Part shown: positions 1-12,400 of the stretch, piece after piece | Position numbering within the stretch: the first letter of the stretch is position 1 | Layout of the letters: every line of letters starts with the position of its first letter | Origin: Linnemannia schmuckeri | Taxonomy: Eukaryota > Mortierellomycota > Mortierellomycetes > Mortierellales > Mortierellaceae | Reading direction: 5' to 3' | Assembly: GCA_029449235.1 (NCBI GenBank) | Contig: JANATG010000006.1 | Coordinates: 186,001-250,000, forward strand | Length of the DNA: 64,000 nucleotides | The notes under the pieces: model-generated | Databases searched by the model: none | Told to the model about the DNA's origin: nothing | The model's input: only the letters and a program-made list of their open reading frames with translations | Program-made: the position numbers and the translations under genes

Positions 1-380
1 TCTTCCAACATCTAATATTTTCAATACAAAAAACTTTTTTTTAAAAAAAAACGTCACTTACGAAGTCATACAGAATCTCGTGCAAGTCATTGAAGCACAA
101 GTAGGATGTGAACATTTTTTATTAGGTGTGTTTTTGAAATAGGTAGTAGAAAGAAAGAAGAAAAAAAACTTTTGTGCTGGTTTGTTGAGCGTGGAATGAA
201 GGGGGTGGAAGAGTTATTTGTGAACGCAAGACTATTTTGTGCTCGATTGCCCAACAGAGAACCAGCAGTGTGTGTTTTTACAAGAGCAAATAAAAATAAA
301 AAAAACGCGAAAAACAACGAGGGGAAGAATGTTCACACCAATAAGTAATAAGCAAGAGTACGCAAAAAAAATTAAAGGAA
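1..380. other. 3' flank of the Crz1-like gene, no gene seen
   Basis: This stretch lies downstream of the minus-strand zinc-finger gene that ends at 381. It is A/T-rich with short A and T runs. Its open frames are short and low in complexity. I see no conserved coding signal or RNA gene, so it is probably 3' UTR and terminator DNA of the neighbour. Confidence 0.5.
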
Positions 381-3300
381 TTAATAGCCATGAGGAGCGC
401 GCTGGAATGTGGCAGAACGAGGACCGTGCTCGTCGTAGTAACCGCCACTGTTTGGCACACCACCCTCGTCCCGACGACGCGTCTGCATCTCGTCCATCTC
501 CTCGCGAGAAGAGTAGCTGCCTCCCTCCATCGCGGGACCAGGACCCGAAGGAGGTCGCTCAGCACCAGCAGAGTAGGGGTACCGAGGACCACCGCCCTCG
601 TACGATCGACTCGTGTCAATGATCGGCAACCGGTGGCCAGGAGGAGACATCGACCGTCTCTCCTCCCGAAGCATCACCTTGGGATCGCCCGCGTACCGAG
701 ACCGTCGCATGGCTGCTGCTGCCATCCGGTCCGCATCGTAGTCCATCATGCTCTGTGATCGTGTGGGTCTGTAATCACGTCCGTTGAGATCTCCTGCTGC
801 CATCGAGGACTTGATGGGTGATGGGATTGAGCCCGAGGGGTGTTCCCTTTCGTGGAACGATCCTCCACCGATAGAGGTCGCGGGGTACAGCCTCTCCACC
901 CCAACCATACCACTCACGCTGTGGCTCCGCTCAGACACGAGTGACGACGACGTGGCATCGGCTGCGATTGGGGAACGACCTGCTGACATTGCCGATGAAG
1001 CTGGAGGAAGATTTGATCCTGCAGATTCATATCGAGAGCGAGGATCCTGCATACCCTCCGCACCATGGAACGACCGCGATCGTTGTTCATTCCAAGAGCC
1101 GACTCGATCCATCTCGGCCGTCGCCGTACTCCTTCGGTAAGGGTCGCTCGACCGCATAGGACCTGCTGGAGACATTGGACCGCTGGATCCTCGATGGTGG
1201 CGCTCAGCACCGCCGCTACCGTGATCAGGGATAGGGTAAGGCGAGCTTCCGTAGCGAGACATGGCCCGGATCGAACTCTTTCTAGGGTCGTCGTGTGGAG
1301 AGGATGGTGGGTGGCCTCTTGACCAAGACTCGGCCGGAGAATGAGGCGGCTGCATCGATGATGGATCCTGCGAGTGAGATGGCAAAGACGAAGAAGAAGA
1401 CCACGTCGGATGGCGGAGACGAGCATCCTGCGAAGAAGGTGGTGGGTTACTCCATCCCCAGTGTGCAGAGGGTGGGCCTGATCGAGTGTGCCACTCTCCC
1501 TGTGCTGACTGAGGTCCAGGCGAACGGCGGATATCCTTGGGCGAAGTCGGGTAGTCTGGAGGCAAGTGAGTTGCTGAACGAGGACGATCCATGTCATGAC
1601 GGTAGCCTCCATATCCTGGGCCTCCTCGGGGGTACTCATCCACGGGCGACGAGACCGGCTCTTGAGCATAGCCTTGTCCCTGTGCATGTCCCAACCATGA
1701 TTCACCTTCGCGAGCCACGGGCGCCGTTGCTCTCCTCTCCAGATGCTTCGTAGGTCGCATGGGCATGTTACCGGTCTGGATCGTCAGAGGAGTTGTGGGT
1801 CCATAATTATAAGCGGAGTGCGAGTATGACCGGGAGTGAGGTTGTCCCGAGACTTCCTTGCCGCCCTCAGGTGTCGCGACTGGGCGGTCAGCAAGGTGTA
1901 CAAAGCTCATAGGAGTGGCGCTGGAAGAATGTCTTGCGTGTGGGCTACGCTCCTGATCCTCCTTGTCAAACTTTGATTGAGTCAAGTCCGAGGTTCGGAG
2001 CGTGGGGTGCGTCTCCTTAGTGGCTGAAGCACTTGAAGCCGCAACGGTATAGACAGCACTTGCGTTTGCGTTTGCGGCGGCGGTACTGATGGTAAGTGAA
2101 CGCTCCCTTTCCTGGTCAGATGCTCCAGGCGTTGAGGCGGCTTTGGCCTTGTTGCTGACGGCGGTTGGAGATGTAGGCGATGGGAGAGCAGGGGATGGAT
2201 CTCCTTTGACTCCAGCGGCTGTAGTAGCGGAGCCTGTAGTGTTAGTCGCGCTCTTTGACGTCGGCTTGGAATCGTTCCCTGTGTTCTGATCCTCTGCATC
2301 TGGGTCAGGAAAGTCCTCGTCATCCTCCATCATATCCTCTTCATCCTCATCGCCGTCCTTCTCGCCTTGGTCTGCGTTCCCAGGCAAGGGGCCGGGGTAT
2401 CCACTGCACCGATTGTGACCGAAATCCAAACGCAAATGTCTAGTCAGGGCGTCTTGCCGGACAAAGTTCCGGTGGCACTCTGGACAGCTGTAAGGCTTGA
2501 TTCTCCAATGTGTACGCATGTGCCGATTACAATCATGCAATCTCGAGAAGGCCCTTGCGCTAATATTTTTGCAAGCATGAGACACAAGGAAAGAAGGGGA
2601 AAAGGAGGGCAAATGGGGGACAGAGTGAGAAAGACGTTCTCGGCTGGACGAGTTTTCATCCCTCATCCTGCAATGTGATGAAACAGGTGGATGACAAGAT
2701 ACTCGATTGGAAATAATTGAAAGCGGCACGGTACGGTTACCCCTTTTTTTCTTTCTTCTTTTGGTTTTCCTGTTTTTCTTTTGTTTTCTTTTATTTTCCC
2801 ACCTTTCTTCCATCATGCACAAATGCATAGCACGTTGCTCCTTTTTTGATGTCTTTGCCCAGTCCTCCCCGTCAAATTGACTCGTCAGAGGATAATTGTG
2901 CAAAAACAGTCAGTAAATAACACGCAAATATCCCCATACATCCATGGCAATTCTCTCTCTTGGACATACTTGTACACATGCTCTCTCTTTCTCCTCTTCC
3001 CGCCTTGATACTTTGAGCAGGACCTCGCTTTCTATTTGTCCATTTCATCTGCTCAGCTGTGCACCCCTGGCACATCGATTTCTTTTTATCGCAAACGTCA
3101 CGAACCAGCCTATTACTCAAGGCTAAATAGCGCCCTGGCTAGGGCCTACACTCCGACTCGTTCCAATGGCTGTGTGGCAAGTACTAACATTGCATAAAAA
3201 TGAAGTGCCGTGCGCCTCTCCCATATCTTTAGCTTTCATTTGTACTCTTCACGAGCGCATCCATCCCCTTCTCCCCTGCCTTGCCATGCACCTGTCCCAT

Positions 3301-6300
3301 TTGCTTCATGTCTTGCTTAGCCTGTTTTACCCCCCTAATTTTCGTTTGCATCGTCTCTTTTTCCCCTTCTTTTTTATTTTTGCACCATTCCCTGCACCAT
3401 CCAATCCCGTTATTTTCCACTTACCAATGAGCAAAAGAACAGACAAATGGTCGTTCCTGCGTGTGCGTCCGTTGGTGGGACTTCAAGTTGAAGGGGCGCG
3501 TGAAATACTTGTCACACTCTGGGCACTTATGCTTCGCAGGCGTTGTTCGCTTTTTACTGCTGCCATTGTTCACAACCACGCTGCCAGGAGGAGCCGGCAC
3601 CAACACCGCCGATGATGATGCTGCTGCTGATGATGGCGTCGACACTGATGATGAAGATGATGAGGTGGCCGCCGCTGCTGGTGCTGAAATTGTCGCAGGT
3701 GTTGTAGGTGCTGCTGCAGCAGATACTGGCGTAGATGCAGGAGCGGTTGACTGGGATGGCGAATGGATGCTTGCACTGTGAGGACCTGCACTCATTGGAG
3801 GTTGGTTATTCCTGTGACTTCCAAAGTGGGGGGACTCCATGTCGGTGTGGATCGTGGGGCGTCCTCCGGGGGGTAGTTGCGGCCGGTGACGCATCTCATC
3901 CCATCCATAGGATGCTTGCTCGTCTCTTGGATGCCCTCTGCTGCTCTCGCCAGGCCGTCCATCACTGGCATCCATTGGACGAGGGAGGAGACTTGGCAAG
4001 GACCTTGCTGAAAGAGAGTGGGGACGACCACCAGGATGATGCTGCTGTTGGTTGGGTTGTGGCTGTTGCTGATGATGATACATCGAATCCTGGTAAGATC
4101 CGCTGCTGTGGTATCTTGCAGGATCACCTCCAGAAGGAGGCCCCCGATGTTGTTGTTGCTGATGATGATCCTGAGGATAATAGCCGGTCGATGACGAAGA
4201 TGACGAAGGCTGCTCATGATGACGCTGATGCTGCTGGTATTGTTCAGAGTCAGGGTCTTCCATGTGTTGATCGACGCGATCTTCGTCAAGCGACTCAACA
4301 TTGTTTCTGTCACGGTATTCAAGGTGCCGTTTGTTTCCCTTCTGGACCATATTCAACCTATTGTGTCCCTGTTCCGAGTCGGGCTCCTTTTTCACGGGGA
4401 GGTGTATCATGTTATTGTTTGAGTTGTTTGAGTTGTTTTTGTCAGCGGGAAGATCGTTTCTTGAGTGCTTCAGATGTCCGTCGGAGGACCCTGAAGGTTG
4501 GTTGTTGTTTGGGTAGGGTTCGCCGCTGTCGTGTGAGGGGCGATGCTGTTGTTGTTTATGATGATTATGATGTTGATGGTGCTGGGGCCAGTGGTCAGTG
4601 TGTGACGACGGACCGAGGGTGTAAGGCTTTAACCGCAACTGTGAGTCGAAACCTGCTTGGATGGTATATATACAATGTGAAATGGAGATATATAGAGCAA
4701 GAAAAAAAAGGAGTTGCAGGAAATGAACGTGGGAAGACAGCGGCAGTATTTTGAATCGCGAGAGGGGGTAGTGAATATAAGGGTGAGGATAGGAGTGGGT
4801 TCAAGGTGGATTGATGAAAAGATGTGTGAGTGAAGGAGGATGGAGGTGAGGGCAGGGAGCGAGGGATGAAGGTGAGAGTGAGGGTGGGAACGAGAAAAGA
4901 GAGGAAAAGGAAGAAGGGGAGTTGGAAAGAGGAAGAAGAGGGAAGAAAAGAGAAGGGAGGAGTGAGCAAACGAGTGGTGGATACAAAGGCAAAATACGAA
5001 AACACAAAATCACAAACGAGAAAAAAAGCAGAGCAGGGCAAATAAAAAAATGAGAGGAGACAAACAAAACAAACAAACAACAAACGCGCAGGCAAAACAA
5101 ACAAACAAACAGCACACAAAAACAGAAAACAAACAACGACAAGAAGGGAGATGGGAAGAAAAACAAGGGCCCAGTTGTAGAAAGAGGCACAACAAGATGA
5201 ATACAAAGAAATAAGATAACAAAGGAACGAGAATAACGGGAAAGCGGGGGAAGAAGAAGTAGAAGAGGAAGAAGGAAAAGAGTGAAGAAAAAACAAGAAG
5301 AGAAATCGATCGATATCAGATAGCGGATCACGGATGCAATTGTTGTTGATTCGATAATAAGTTGTATTTGGTGGTGTGGGTAGGTTGGGTTGAAAGTAAA
5401 GAGAAAGAAGGAGAGAAAAGAGAAAAGAGAAAAGAGAAAAGAAACGAAACGGTTAGTGTCAAAGAGCGAATGTTCCGTTTAGTAAAACGATGAAAAGGAG
5501 AAAAGACAATGAGAGAGAGGAGAAAAGATAAAAGGTGACAAAGCAAGGAAACACACAAGGAGTGAGAGCGAGAGCAAGAGAGAGTTGTATGAATGACAAT
5601 TACAGGGAACAGGGGAAAGGGAAGGGAAGGAAAGAAGAAACATGAGTAGATGACAGGTATAACATACTGCCTGCGTACATTATGAATGAACGATGCTACT
5701 ACTCAATAGACAAAAAAAACAAAGAAAAAAAATCACAATGGAGTGAGCAGTAGCCGTTGTATTCATCTGAGCATTGCTTTGTTTCTCTGATGCTTTGCTT
5801 GGCTGCTGCTTGGCTGCCTGTAGACTTACATCCCTCTCTTTCTCTCTCTCTCTCTTGCTTGCTCGCTCGTGCTTGTCCACTCCTTCTTCGTTCTCGCCCA
5901 CTTCCTGCTCCCCTCTCTCATTCACTTCTCTTCTCTCGTCCGATTTGTCCTTCGCTCGCACCCATGCTCTCAGTCCTCTTATTATTTATTTCTTGTATGT
6001 GTCCTTGCCCTCTCTTTGTGCGCGTGCGTGTGCAATTTGCTCTCTTTTTTTTTTTTTTTATATCGTAAGAGTCCATCGGTAATGCCTGTTTGTGGCTGAG
6101 TGTGTGGAAAGGTATATAAGAGAAAGGGAGATGAGCTGGGGAAGAGTAGGAGAGAAGAAACAGGTATGCTTTTAAGACCTGGTAGCGCTGTCCATGCTCA
6201 AAGTGCACGAATAACAGGCGCTTCGTAGCAATAGTTGATAAGTAGTAATTGCGAACAAGGATAATAATAAGAAAAGGGAAAAGAAAAGAAACGAAAAGAA

Positions 6301-6885
6301 GTACGAATGAAGGAATGAATGAAAAAAAAAAAAGGAGGAGTACGTACCCTGGCCATGTGAGTTGTTGGCGATGTTGTTGTCAGAGGTGTGCATGGTGGTT
6401 GACGGATGTTGTTGTTGTGAAGGAGAGTGGGGGCGATGCGAAGAGGGATGTTCCTGTGCTGGGTGCTGTGCGTGGTGCTGCTGCGTATTGTGTTGTTGTT
6501 GCTGCTGCTGCGAGTTTTGAGAGGAGTGGTGCAGTGGTGGCTGTGGGGCAGGCGATTGCGGTCTAGACCCTTGGAGACGATTATTATTATGTGTGGGATG
6601 TTCCTGTCTAGGAGAGGAAAGGGGCAGTTTAGGTTGCGGCGAATACAATGTATGCTGCTGCTGCTGCTGTTGGTATTGTTCTTGTTGGGAGGAAGAGTAG
6701 CGATACTGCTCTTGCTGTTGTTGTTGCTGTTGTTGATGCTGTTGCTGACACTGTTGAAGATAATGCTGTTGCTGTTGCTGTTGATGCTGCTGTGGAGACA
6801 ATCCAGACGTTGAATGAATAGTGGTAGTAGTCGAGACACCGGGGGGTAGGACGGGCTTGACGGAGAAGCTGACGGAATTGACCAT
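381..6885 (-). CDS. Crz1-like C2H2 zinc-finger transcription factor (3 exons)
   Basis: Exons read 6885-6348, 4652-3425 and 2559-381, joined at GTACGT/CAG and GTAAGT/TAG sites; together they make 1,315 codons including the stop. Three C2H2 fingers lie near residues 554-640. Finger 1 is C-x2-C with TRPFNLKSHQRTH. Finger 2 is C-x4-C, and its second Cys codon is created by the exon 2/3 junction. Finger 3 contains FVRQDALTRH and a non-canonical H-x6-H/C end. This order and the finger residues match the calcineurin-responsive Crz1 family, nuclear regulators of Ca2+ and stress genes. Flanks are disordered: a poly-Q N-terminus and about 675 residues of S/P/G-rich C-terminus. Fungal Crz1 proteins usually end soon after the fingers, so the long tail is unusual. 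The start is uncertain. I used the first in-frame ATG (6885), but the frame stays open upstream to 7326, and an acceptor-like CAG just before TG at 7079 could complete an ATG split by an intron. Finger assignment is strong; the Ca2+ role is inferred. Confidence 0.85.
2560..3424 (-). other. Intron 2 of the Crz1-like gene (865 bp)
   Basis: The donor GTAAGT at 3424 and acceptor TATTAG at 2560 are positioned so that TG|C rebuilds the second zinc-binding cysteine of finger 2. Only this splice keeps the finger intact; reading through gives a stop directly after FAHW. The intron interior shows no conserved coding. Confidence 0.85.
4653..6347 (-). other. Intron 1 of the Crz1-like gene (1,695 bp, low complexity)
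   Basis: The donor (GTACGT, 6347) and acceptor (GCAG, 4653) join glycine codon G|GT in frame. Roughly 4,700-5,640 is strongly purine-rich on the plus strand, that is pyrimidine-rich on the transcribed sense strand, with CAAA and GAGAAAA repeats. About 5,820-6,060 has the opposite asymmetry. The pyrimidine-rich part gives long spurious open frames of F/L/S/C. It is long for a fungal intron, and an extra small exon or alternative promoter inside it cannot be excluded. Confidence 0.65.
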
Positions 6886-9376
6886 GTGGGAAGTAGCGGT
6901 GTCTTTCCTTTTGGCGTTTTTGGACTCGGACGAGACAAGGGCAGCGGTACGGTGTCGGTGACTAAATGGGGTCGTCGCAGCAAACGAGGGAGTACGGGAA
7001 GAAGGTGACAGGAGGACGCCAGAGGGGACACGCACAGCCGAAGCTGGAGGAGTTGGAGGCGTCGTTGTTGAGGTCGTCACTGTGTTGGTGGTGTTTCGGT
7101 TGGGGTGGGGTGAGTGGGTGGATGAAAAAAAGAGGGTTGGGAAAACCGAGTATTTTATGACGGGATTCTTTTTTTTAGTTGTGGTTGGGCTGTCGGTTGA
7201 AAAGAGGGTTGTTGGGGGGTGGGAGGGAGGTGAGAGAGGTGAGAGAGGGAGAAACAGTGGGTGAATTGTTGGATGGGCGCCGGGATTGCTGTTGGTGTTG
7301 TTGTTTGCTGTGTAGGAGGCGGGAAGTCAGCGAGGACAGCTCATAACACACACACAGTCCAGGAATATAAAATTGAAGATGGATGATGTTGAGGATAGTT
7401 AGTTAACAGACAGACAACAGTTGTACCGAGGGAAGGGAGGGAAAGTAGGAAGAGAAGGAAGAGAAGGGAGGAAAGAGTGAGGAAGGAAGGGTGATGGTGA
7501 GGGAGAGAGCAGTGTACCAGGAAGAGAGGATGAGGATGAAGTTGAAGAGGACGGGAAACGGGAGGTTAAAAAGAGATGGGATATATGAAAAACAATGGAG
7601 AGGAGTGGTTTTTGAGCAAAAGTAAGCGAAAGAGAAAGAAAACAGTAGAGAAGAAAGAGGGCGATGGGAAAGGGGGGAGCCGGGATGGGGACCCTTATTC
7701 GTGTCTGTCAGGGATTATTAAAAAAAGAAGAAGAAGAAGAAGAAGAAAAAGAAGAAAAAGGGCGACAAAAGCGGGAAAATGAAAGGAAAAAAGTAAAAAA
7801 GAAAGAAGTGGGGAAGAGAGAGAAGAAAGAAAAGAAAGTGAGGGCGCAAAGGCAAAGGAGGAAGGCAAAGAAAAGAAAAAAAGGAAAATCAGTAAATGCG
7901 GCTGTGCGCCAGACAACTAGGTGAGACTGAGAGAGAGTCGACTTGCTGGAAAGAATAGAGAAGTAGAGTAAGGTAAATCAAATAACAAACAGTGAATAAA
8001 AAAGCCAATGTGATTGTCGATATCGTCTTTCCACTTTGTTTATGTTATATTATGAGTGTGGTTGGGTACTGGGTGTATATGTAGAGTGTATGTGTGCAAG
8101 TGTATCTTATAGTGAGCTCACAAGCTGAGATAGAAAAAAAAACGACTGAGAAAAGGGACAGATGGTTGACGAGAACGAGCGAAGCCGAGAGCTAAGAAGC
8201 AAGTTGAACAAGCACAACAACGCCACTTTCTCTTTTTGAAAAGGATGATGACAATTAGAAAAGAGGAGATGGCGGTAACAGACAAAAAGCACCGCCTTCC
8301 GTGAGATGAGATGAAGGATGTCGGGTAAGTGAGATGAGTGGATGAAGAAGAATGAGAGATGATGGCGAGGAGGAAAAGAAAAAAAAAAGAGCACGAATGA
8401 CAGACGGGAATAAAGAAAGGAAGTGAGGGAGAGTGTAAAAAGAGTCAGGAAGGGACCGTATACACTTTGGGCCTATAGCTTGTAGTAGCTCAGCAGGGGT
8501 CGAGTTGAAAGGGGGAATGAACAAGGATGGGATGGATGGATGGATGGACTGGCAAAGCGGAGGTGGAAGGCCAGGACGAGAAGGATGGGATCAGTATGCA
8601 CTGCAAGCAGAAGGCTACAAAAAAAAAGAAGACACGAGAATGCAATGCTGCAAAAAAAATATGATTCAATTGATTCCTGTTTCTTTACTTTACACTTCGA
8701 TTTAATTCAATACACTACTGTACTCTAAATCTCATTCGATGATGGTGGAACGCCAGAATATGAAAGAAGAGGCAGGGTAAGAATCGACACTCGTGCTCAT
8801 GTCGAGTTGTCAATTTTATTTTTTTTCTTTTGTTTTTGTGTATATATAATGAGAACTAAAAACACAAGTTTTTCATCTTGTCGTTCGCTTTTAACCTTCT
8901 ACTTGTTTGTTTGCTTGTGTTTTACTCAGCCATGGAAGGACAGAAATCATTTTCGACTCATCGGTGTCTATTTCTTTACTAAATGGAAACGGGACGCACT
9001 GATAGAACTCGCTGGGAGGCGTAGCAGAGACATACAGCGTGTAATGTTCTATCAGCCAACGCGTCTAGACTCACTGATCAAAAACGCGAAAAAGAGTACG
9101 CGTCAGCCAGTAAAATAAGCATCACCATCAGTGGCCCTCCCATCGTTGATCCGACTGCAAAAAATATCAACGCACAACTATAGTATAACCATGATTCACA
9201 GCCTCACATATATTTCTTCTCGCTTCTCTCTCGACAATTTGCCATTCATTCTTTTTTTGTTTTTCACCCTTTTTTTCAGAAGAGGGAAGGAAGACATGGA
9301 TGGACGTCTACAAAAACACCAAAACATTGCAGAACATAGTCGTCCCTCTTTTCTTCGTTCTTTTCTCGCACATAAG

Positions 9377-9420
9377 TATATACATATATATATATATATA
9401 CACATACATACATACACATT
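9377..9420. repeat. AT / CATA microsatellite
   Basis: An alternating TA run of roughly ten dinucleotides is followed by CATA/CACA tetranucleotides. It is simple sequence with no associated gene. Confidence 0.85.
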
Positions 9421-12400
9421 CACGCAATGCAACGCATAAACATACAAACAACTGGCATCAACACGCAAAGAAATAAGAACGTGGCGACACACAGAAAAGG
9501 GGGAGGGACTGGACAAAAAAAGGAAAGCGACGAAAGGACAAAAAAAACAGCACCTGGTCAAAGGGGTTGTGAAAAACAAATAGCATTGATAGCAAAAAAT
9601 GAGGAGCAACAAAAAGAACAGGAGTAGGACGAATAGGGAGGGGGTGGGGATGAAGGAGACGGGATGTACAGAGCAACAAGCACACCCATACACATACATA
9701 CACACGCGGGCACACGCAGGAAGGGAAGGACAAGTGTGGTATTCGAGCAACGGAGTAAGCGAGAGGCGTGAAGGAGTTTTGAAAGAACAACCAAAAAGGA
9801 AAAAGGATGAATTGTGACAGCAATGACTATATCTACAAAGGAAACAAAACGACAGAGAAGACGAAGGGCGGACGCGAAGCGAAATAAAATTCATGACGAG
9901 CAGACAAAAAATAAACGGAAACAGTTGAGCAACAAAGACGAAAAAAGCATCGACCTAAAATAAACAATAACAACAATAACGATCATCTTTGATCTTCCTT
10001 AACCTGTCGTATTGACACGAAAATAACAGGGGGAGGGGCATTAACAGCAACGCTCCTTATTTTTTGCGATGCGATGCGCTTGATTATTGATGGAAAGAGG
10101 GAGAGGGTATGTGCATCCGTCCGATTAAAACAAAAAATAATAGATGTATTCATCACAATTGATGGTCCTCTCATCCATCCATCGTCTTTCGTTTCGCTCA
10201 TTCCCTCTTTTATTCGTGTCATTATCGTGTTTGGCTTAAAGGAAAAAGCACTAGCCGCTTTAAAAAACGCCAAAAGGAACCACCTAAAAAAAAACACTAG
10301 CGCTATTGAACCAGCAAACGCGTCTTTTCGAGTGCTGTGTCTGGATCGTTCAAGACCCAAAAAAAAAAGCTGAAGGAAATACAAAAATGGATGCAACAGA
10401 TGTATAGACAGGTGGTCCGATATGTACGATGATGTATTTATTGACTCCCTATCCAATGTGTCCTTTGCTCCTGCCTTGCTTTGCTTTGCTTTGCTTTCCC
10501 GCCCGCCCGTCCTGTCCTGTCCTCCTGTCTATCTTCGTTTTGCGCTGACTTTGTTTTTTTGCGTTGCGTTTCGTTTTTTTATGGATGGTAATCGATGAAC
10601 TGTAAAGCTTTAAACACCAAAAATGGTTATCAGAAAAAAGGGGGGAGGGGGGTCAAAGACGAAGGAGACACGACCTATGCTATGCATCAGGTCGAAAAAT
10701 CATGTAGCTCAGCAAAAAAAGAAAAAAGATCCTTTCCGCTTCGCGGGGGTGAAGTAATTTGTATGCTCTTCGCCCTTCCTTTTTTTGACAATGCATTACG
10801 CGCGTATGCATATGCCGTGAGCGTGCGAAGCAAAGTAGAAGCAGCATGCGTAGGGTAAATGGGGCTTCCGCATAGCCATTTTTTTTTGCTGTCATTGTCA
10901 TGTCCATCTGACCCTCTTTCTCTTTCCCTCTACCCCTCGCATTCCTCATTCCCCTCCCTAATCCACCAATACCACCCCCTGCTGCTGCTGTTCCTCATCA
11001 CCTCTTTCTCCCAATCTCGATATCTCCTTTGTCCTCCCTCCTCCTCCTCCTCCTTCTCCCGCCCCTCTCTTTTTCCCTCCTCTTTTCTCACCTCCTCTTT
11101 TTCTTTTCCATTACTACGTTTCTATCACTCTCTTGCCCTCTTCTTTTTCACTCCCCTTGTTTTTTTTTTTTTGCTTTTGTTTTTTTCTGATCTTGTTGGA
11201 AGTTGCGCGCGAATAGCTATCTCCTAATTCCTTCCTTCAGGTGCTAAATGGTTAAATCTTCTCGTGTCCCTCTTTTCCTTCCTTTCGGTTTCTTGTTTAT
11301 TGCATTTCGCAGATCTTGCACAATTCCGGTACTCTATCAAAAGATACTACGTGAATACAACAGGGTCTAGACCGAGACTTCCTCAAGGTTCACTCGGTGG
11401 GTTGAAGGAAATGGGTCGAACAAGTTTACGCGAGGTCTTTCGTTATTTGGTAGAAGAGGTTTCGGAGGATTTGTTCAAACCAAAACAGCGAAACGCTCTT
11501 TTGTGGGGGAGTGTATTATGATGAAGTGAATACCTAAGGGCCTGGTGGAGGGTGAGGAATAAAATGGTGAGAAGTCATGAGAGAGAGGAAAACAACAAAG
11601 GCAAAGCCGCACTCGAATAAGGCGAAGGGGTCCTAGGAGAGGAGGGAGCGATGGTAACACCACTGGTCTCTCTTACCTATTTGTTTGCAAATGCGATGCC
11701 CTTTGACGGCCTATACAGCACAGAAACACGAAAACATGCCGTTTACCTCCCGTGATGCCTCAATGCACCATTAATTAACATGGCTTTTCTTTGAGTTGTG
11801 TTTGTGAACACAAATACCAGCACCAACGCCATCCTTCCTTCCTTCCTTCATTCTTTCTTTTTTTCCATTATCATCTCTACGCGCCTGTTGAACAAGCAAG
11901 TATCAGGGGTAAAGCGCACAAAAGAGTTAAAGAGTATAAGAAGGATATGAGTGAAGGCCCACTCGTTTTTTTCTTCCCGTCCTTGTCGTTGTCGTAGTCA
12001 TCGACAAGAAGTTTTTTTGAATACACAGTCAACCATTCCTCATCTGCTCTTTGTATATGTGTGTTTTCATGATTAGAGTTCTTCCCAACTTGATGCTGTT
12101 ACTCAATGCTGTTGAGAGCCCCTTTTCCTTGTTGATTATTGATTTTTTTTTTGAGGGAAATTGACACGGGATAGAATTGGTGAAAAACAGAAACGCTGAG
12201 TTCGCTAAAGGGCTTATGTATATGCATGCGCGTCCTTTATGTATTAGGAAGGGGCACATATCTATGTGGGATGATCTCCGACAAGCTAACAAGTCTTTTC
12301 TTGCCAGACCGGAGACAAAGTCCCAGACATAAAAGTGAGAGGTTGGAAATCGGGCGAGCTTCCTTTCTTGCTGCTGGTCCATCATCATCTAAAGACGTTT

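Noticed and set aside
4595..5331. Long minus-strand frames of about 230 and 176 residues rich in F, L, S and C, looking like membrane proteins
   Set aside because: They are translations of a pyrimidine tract inside intron 1 of the Crz1-like gene; all frames are open, no charged loops or domains.
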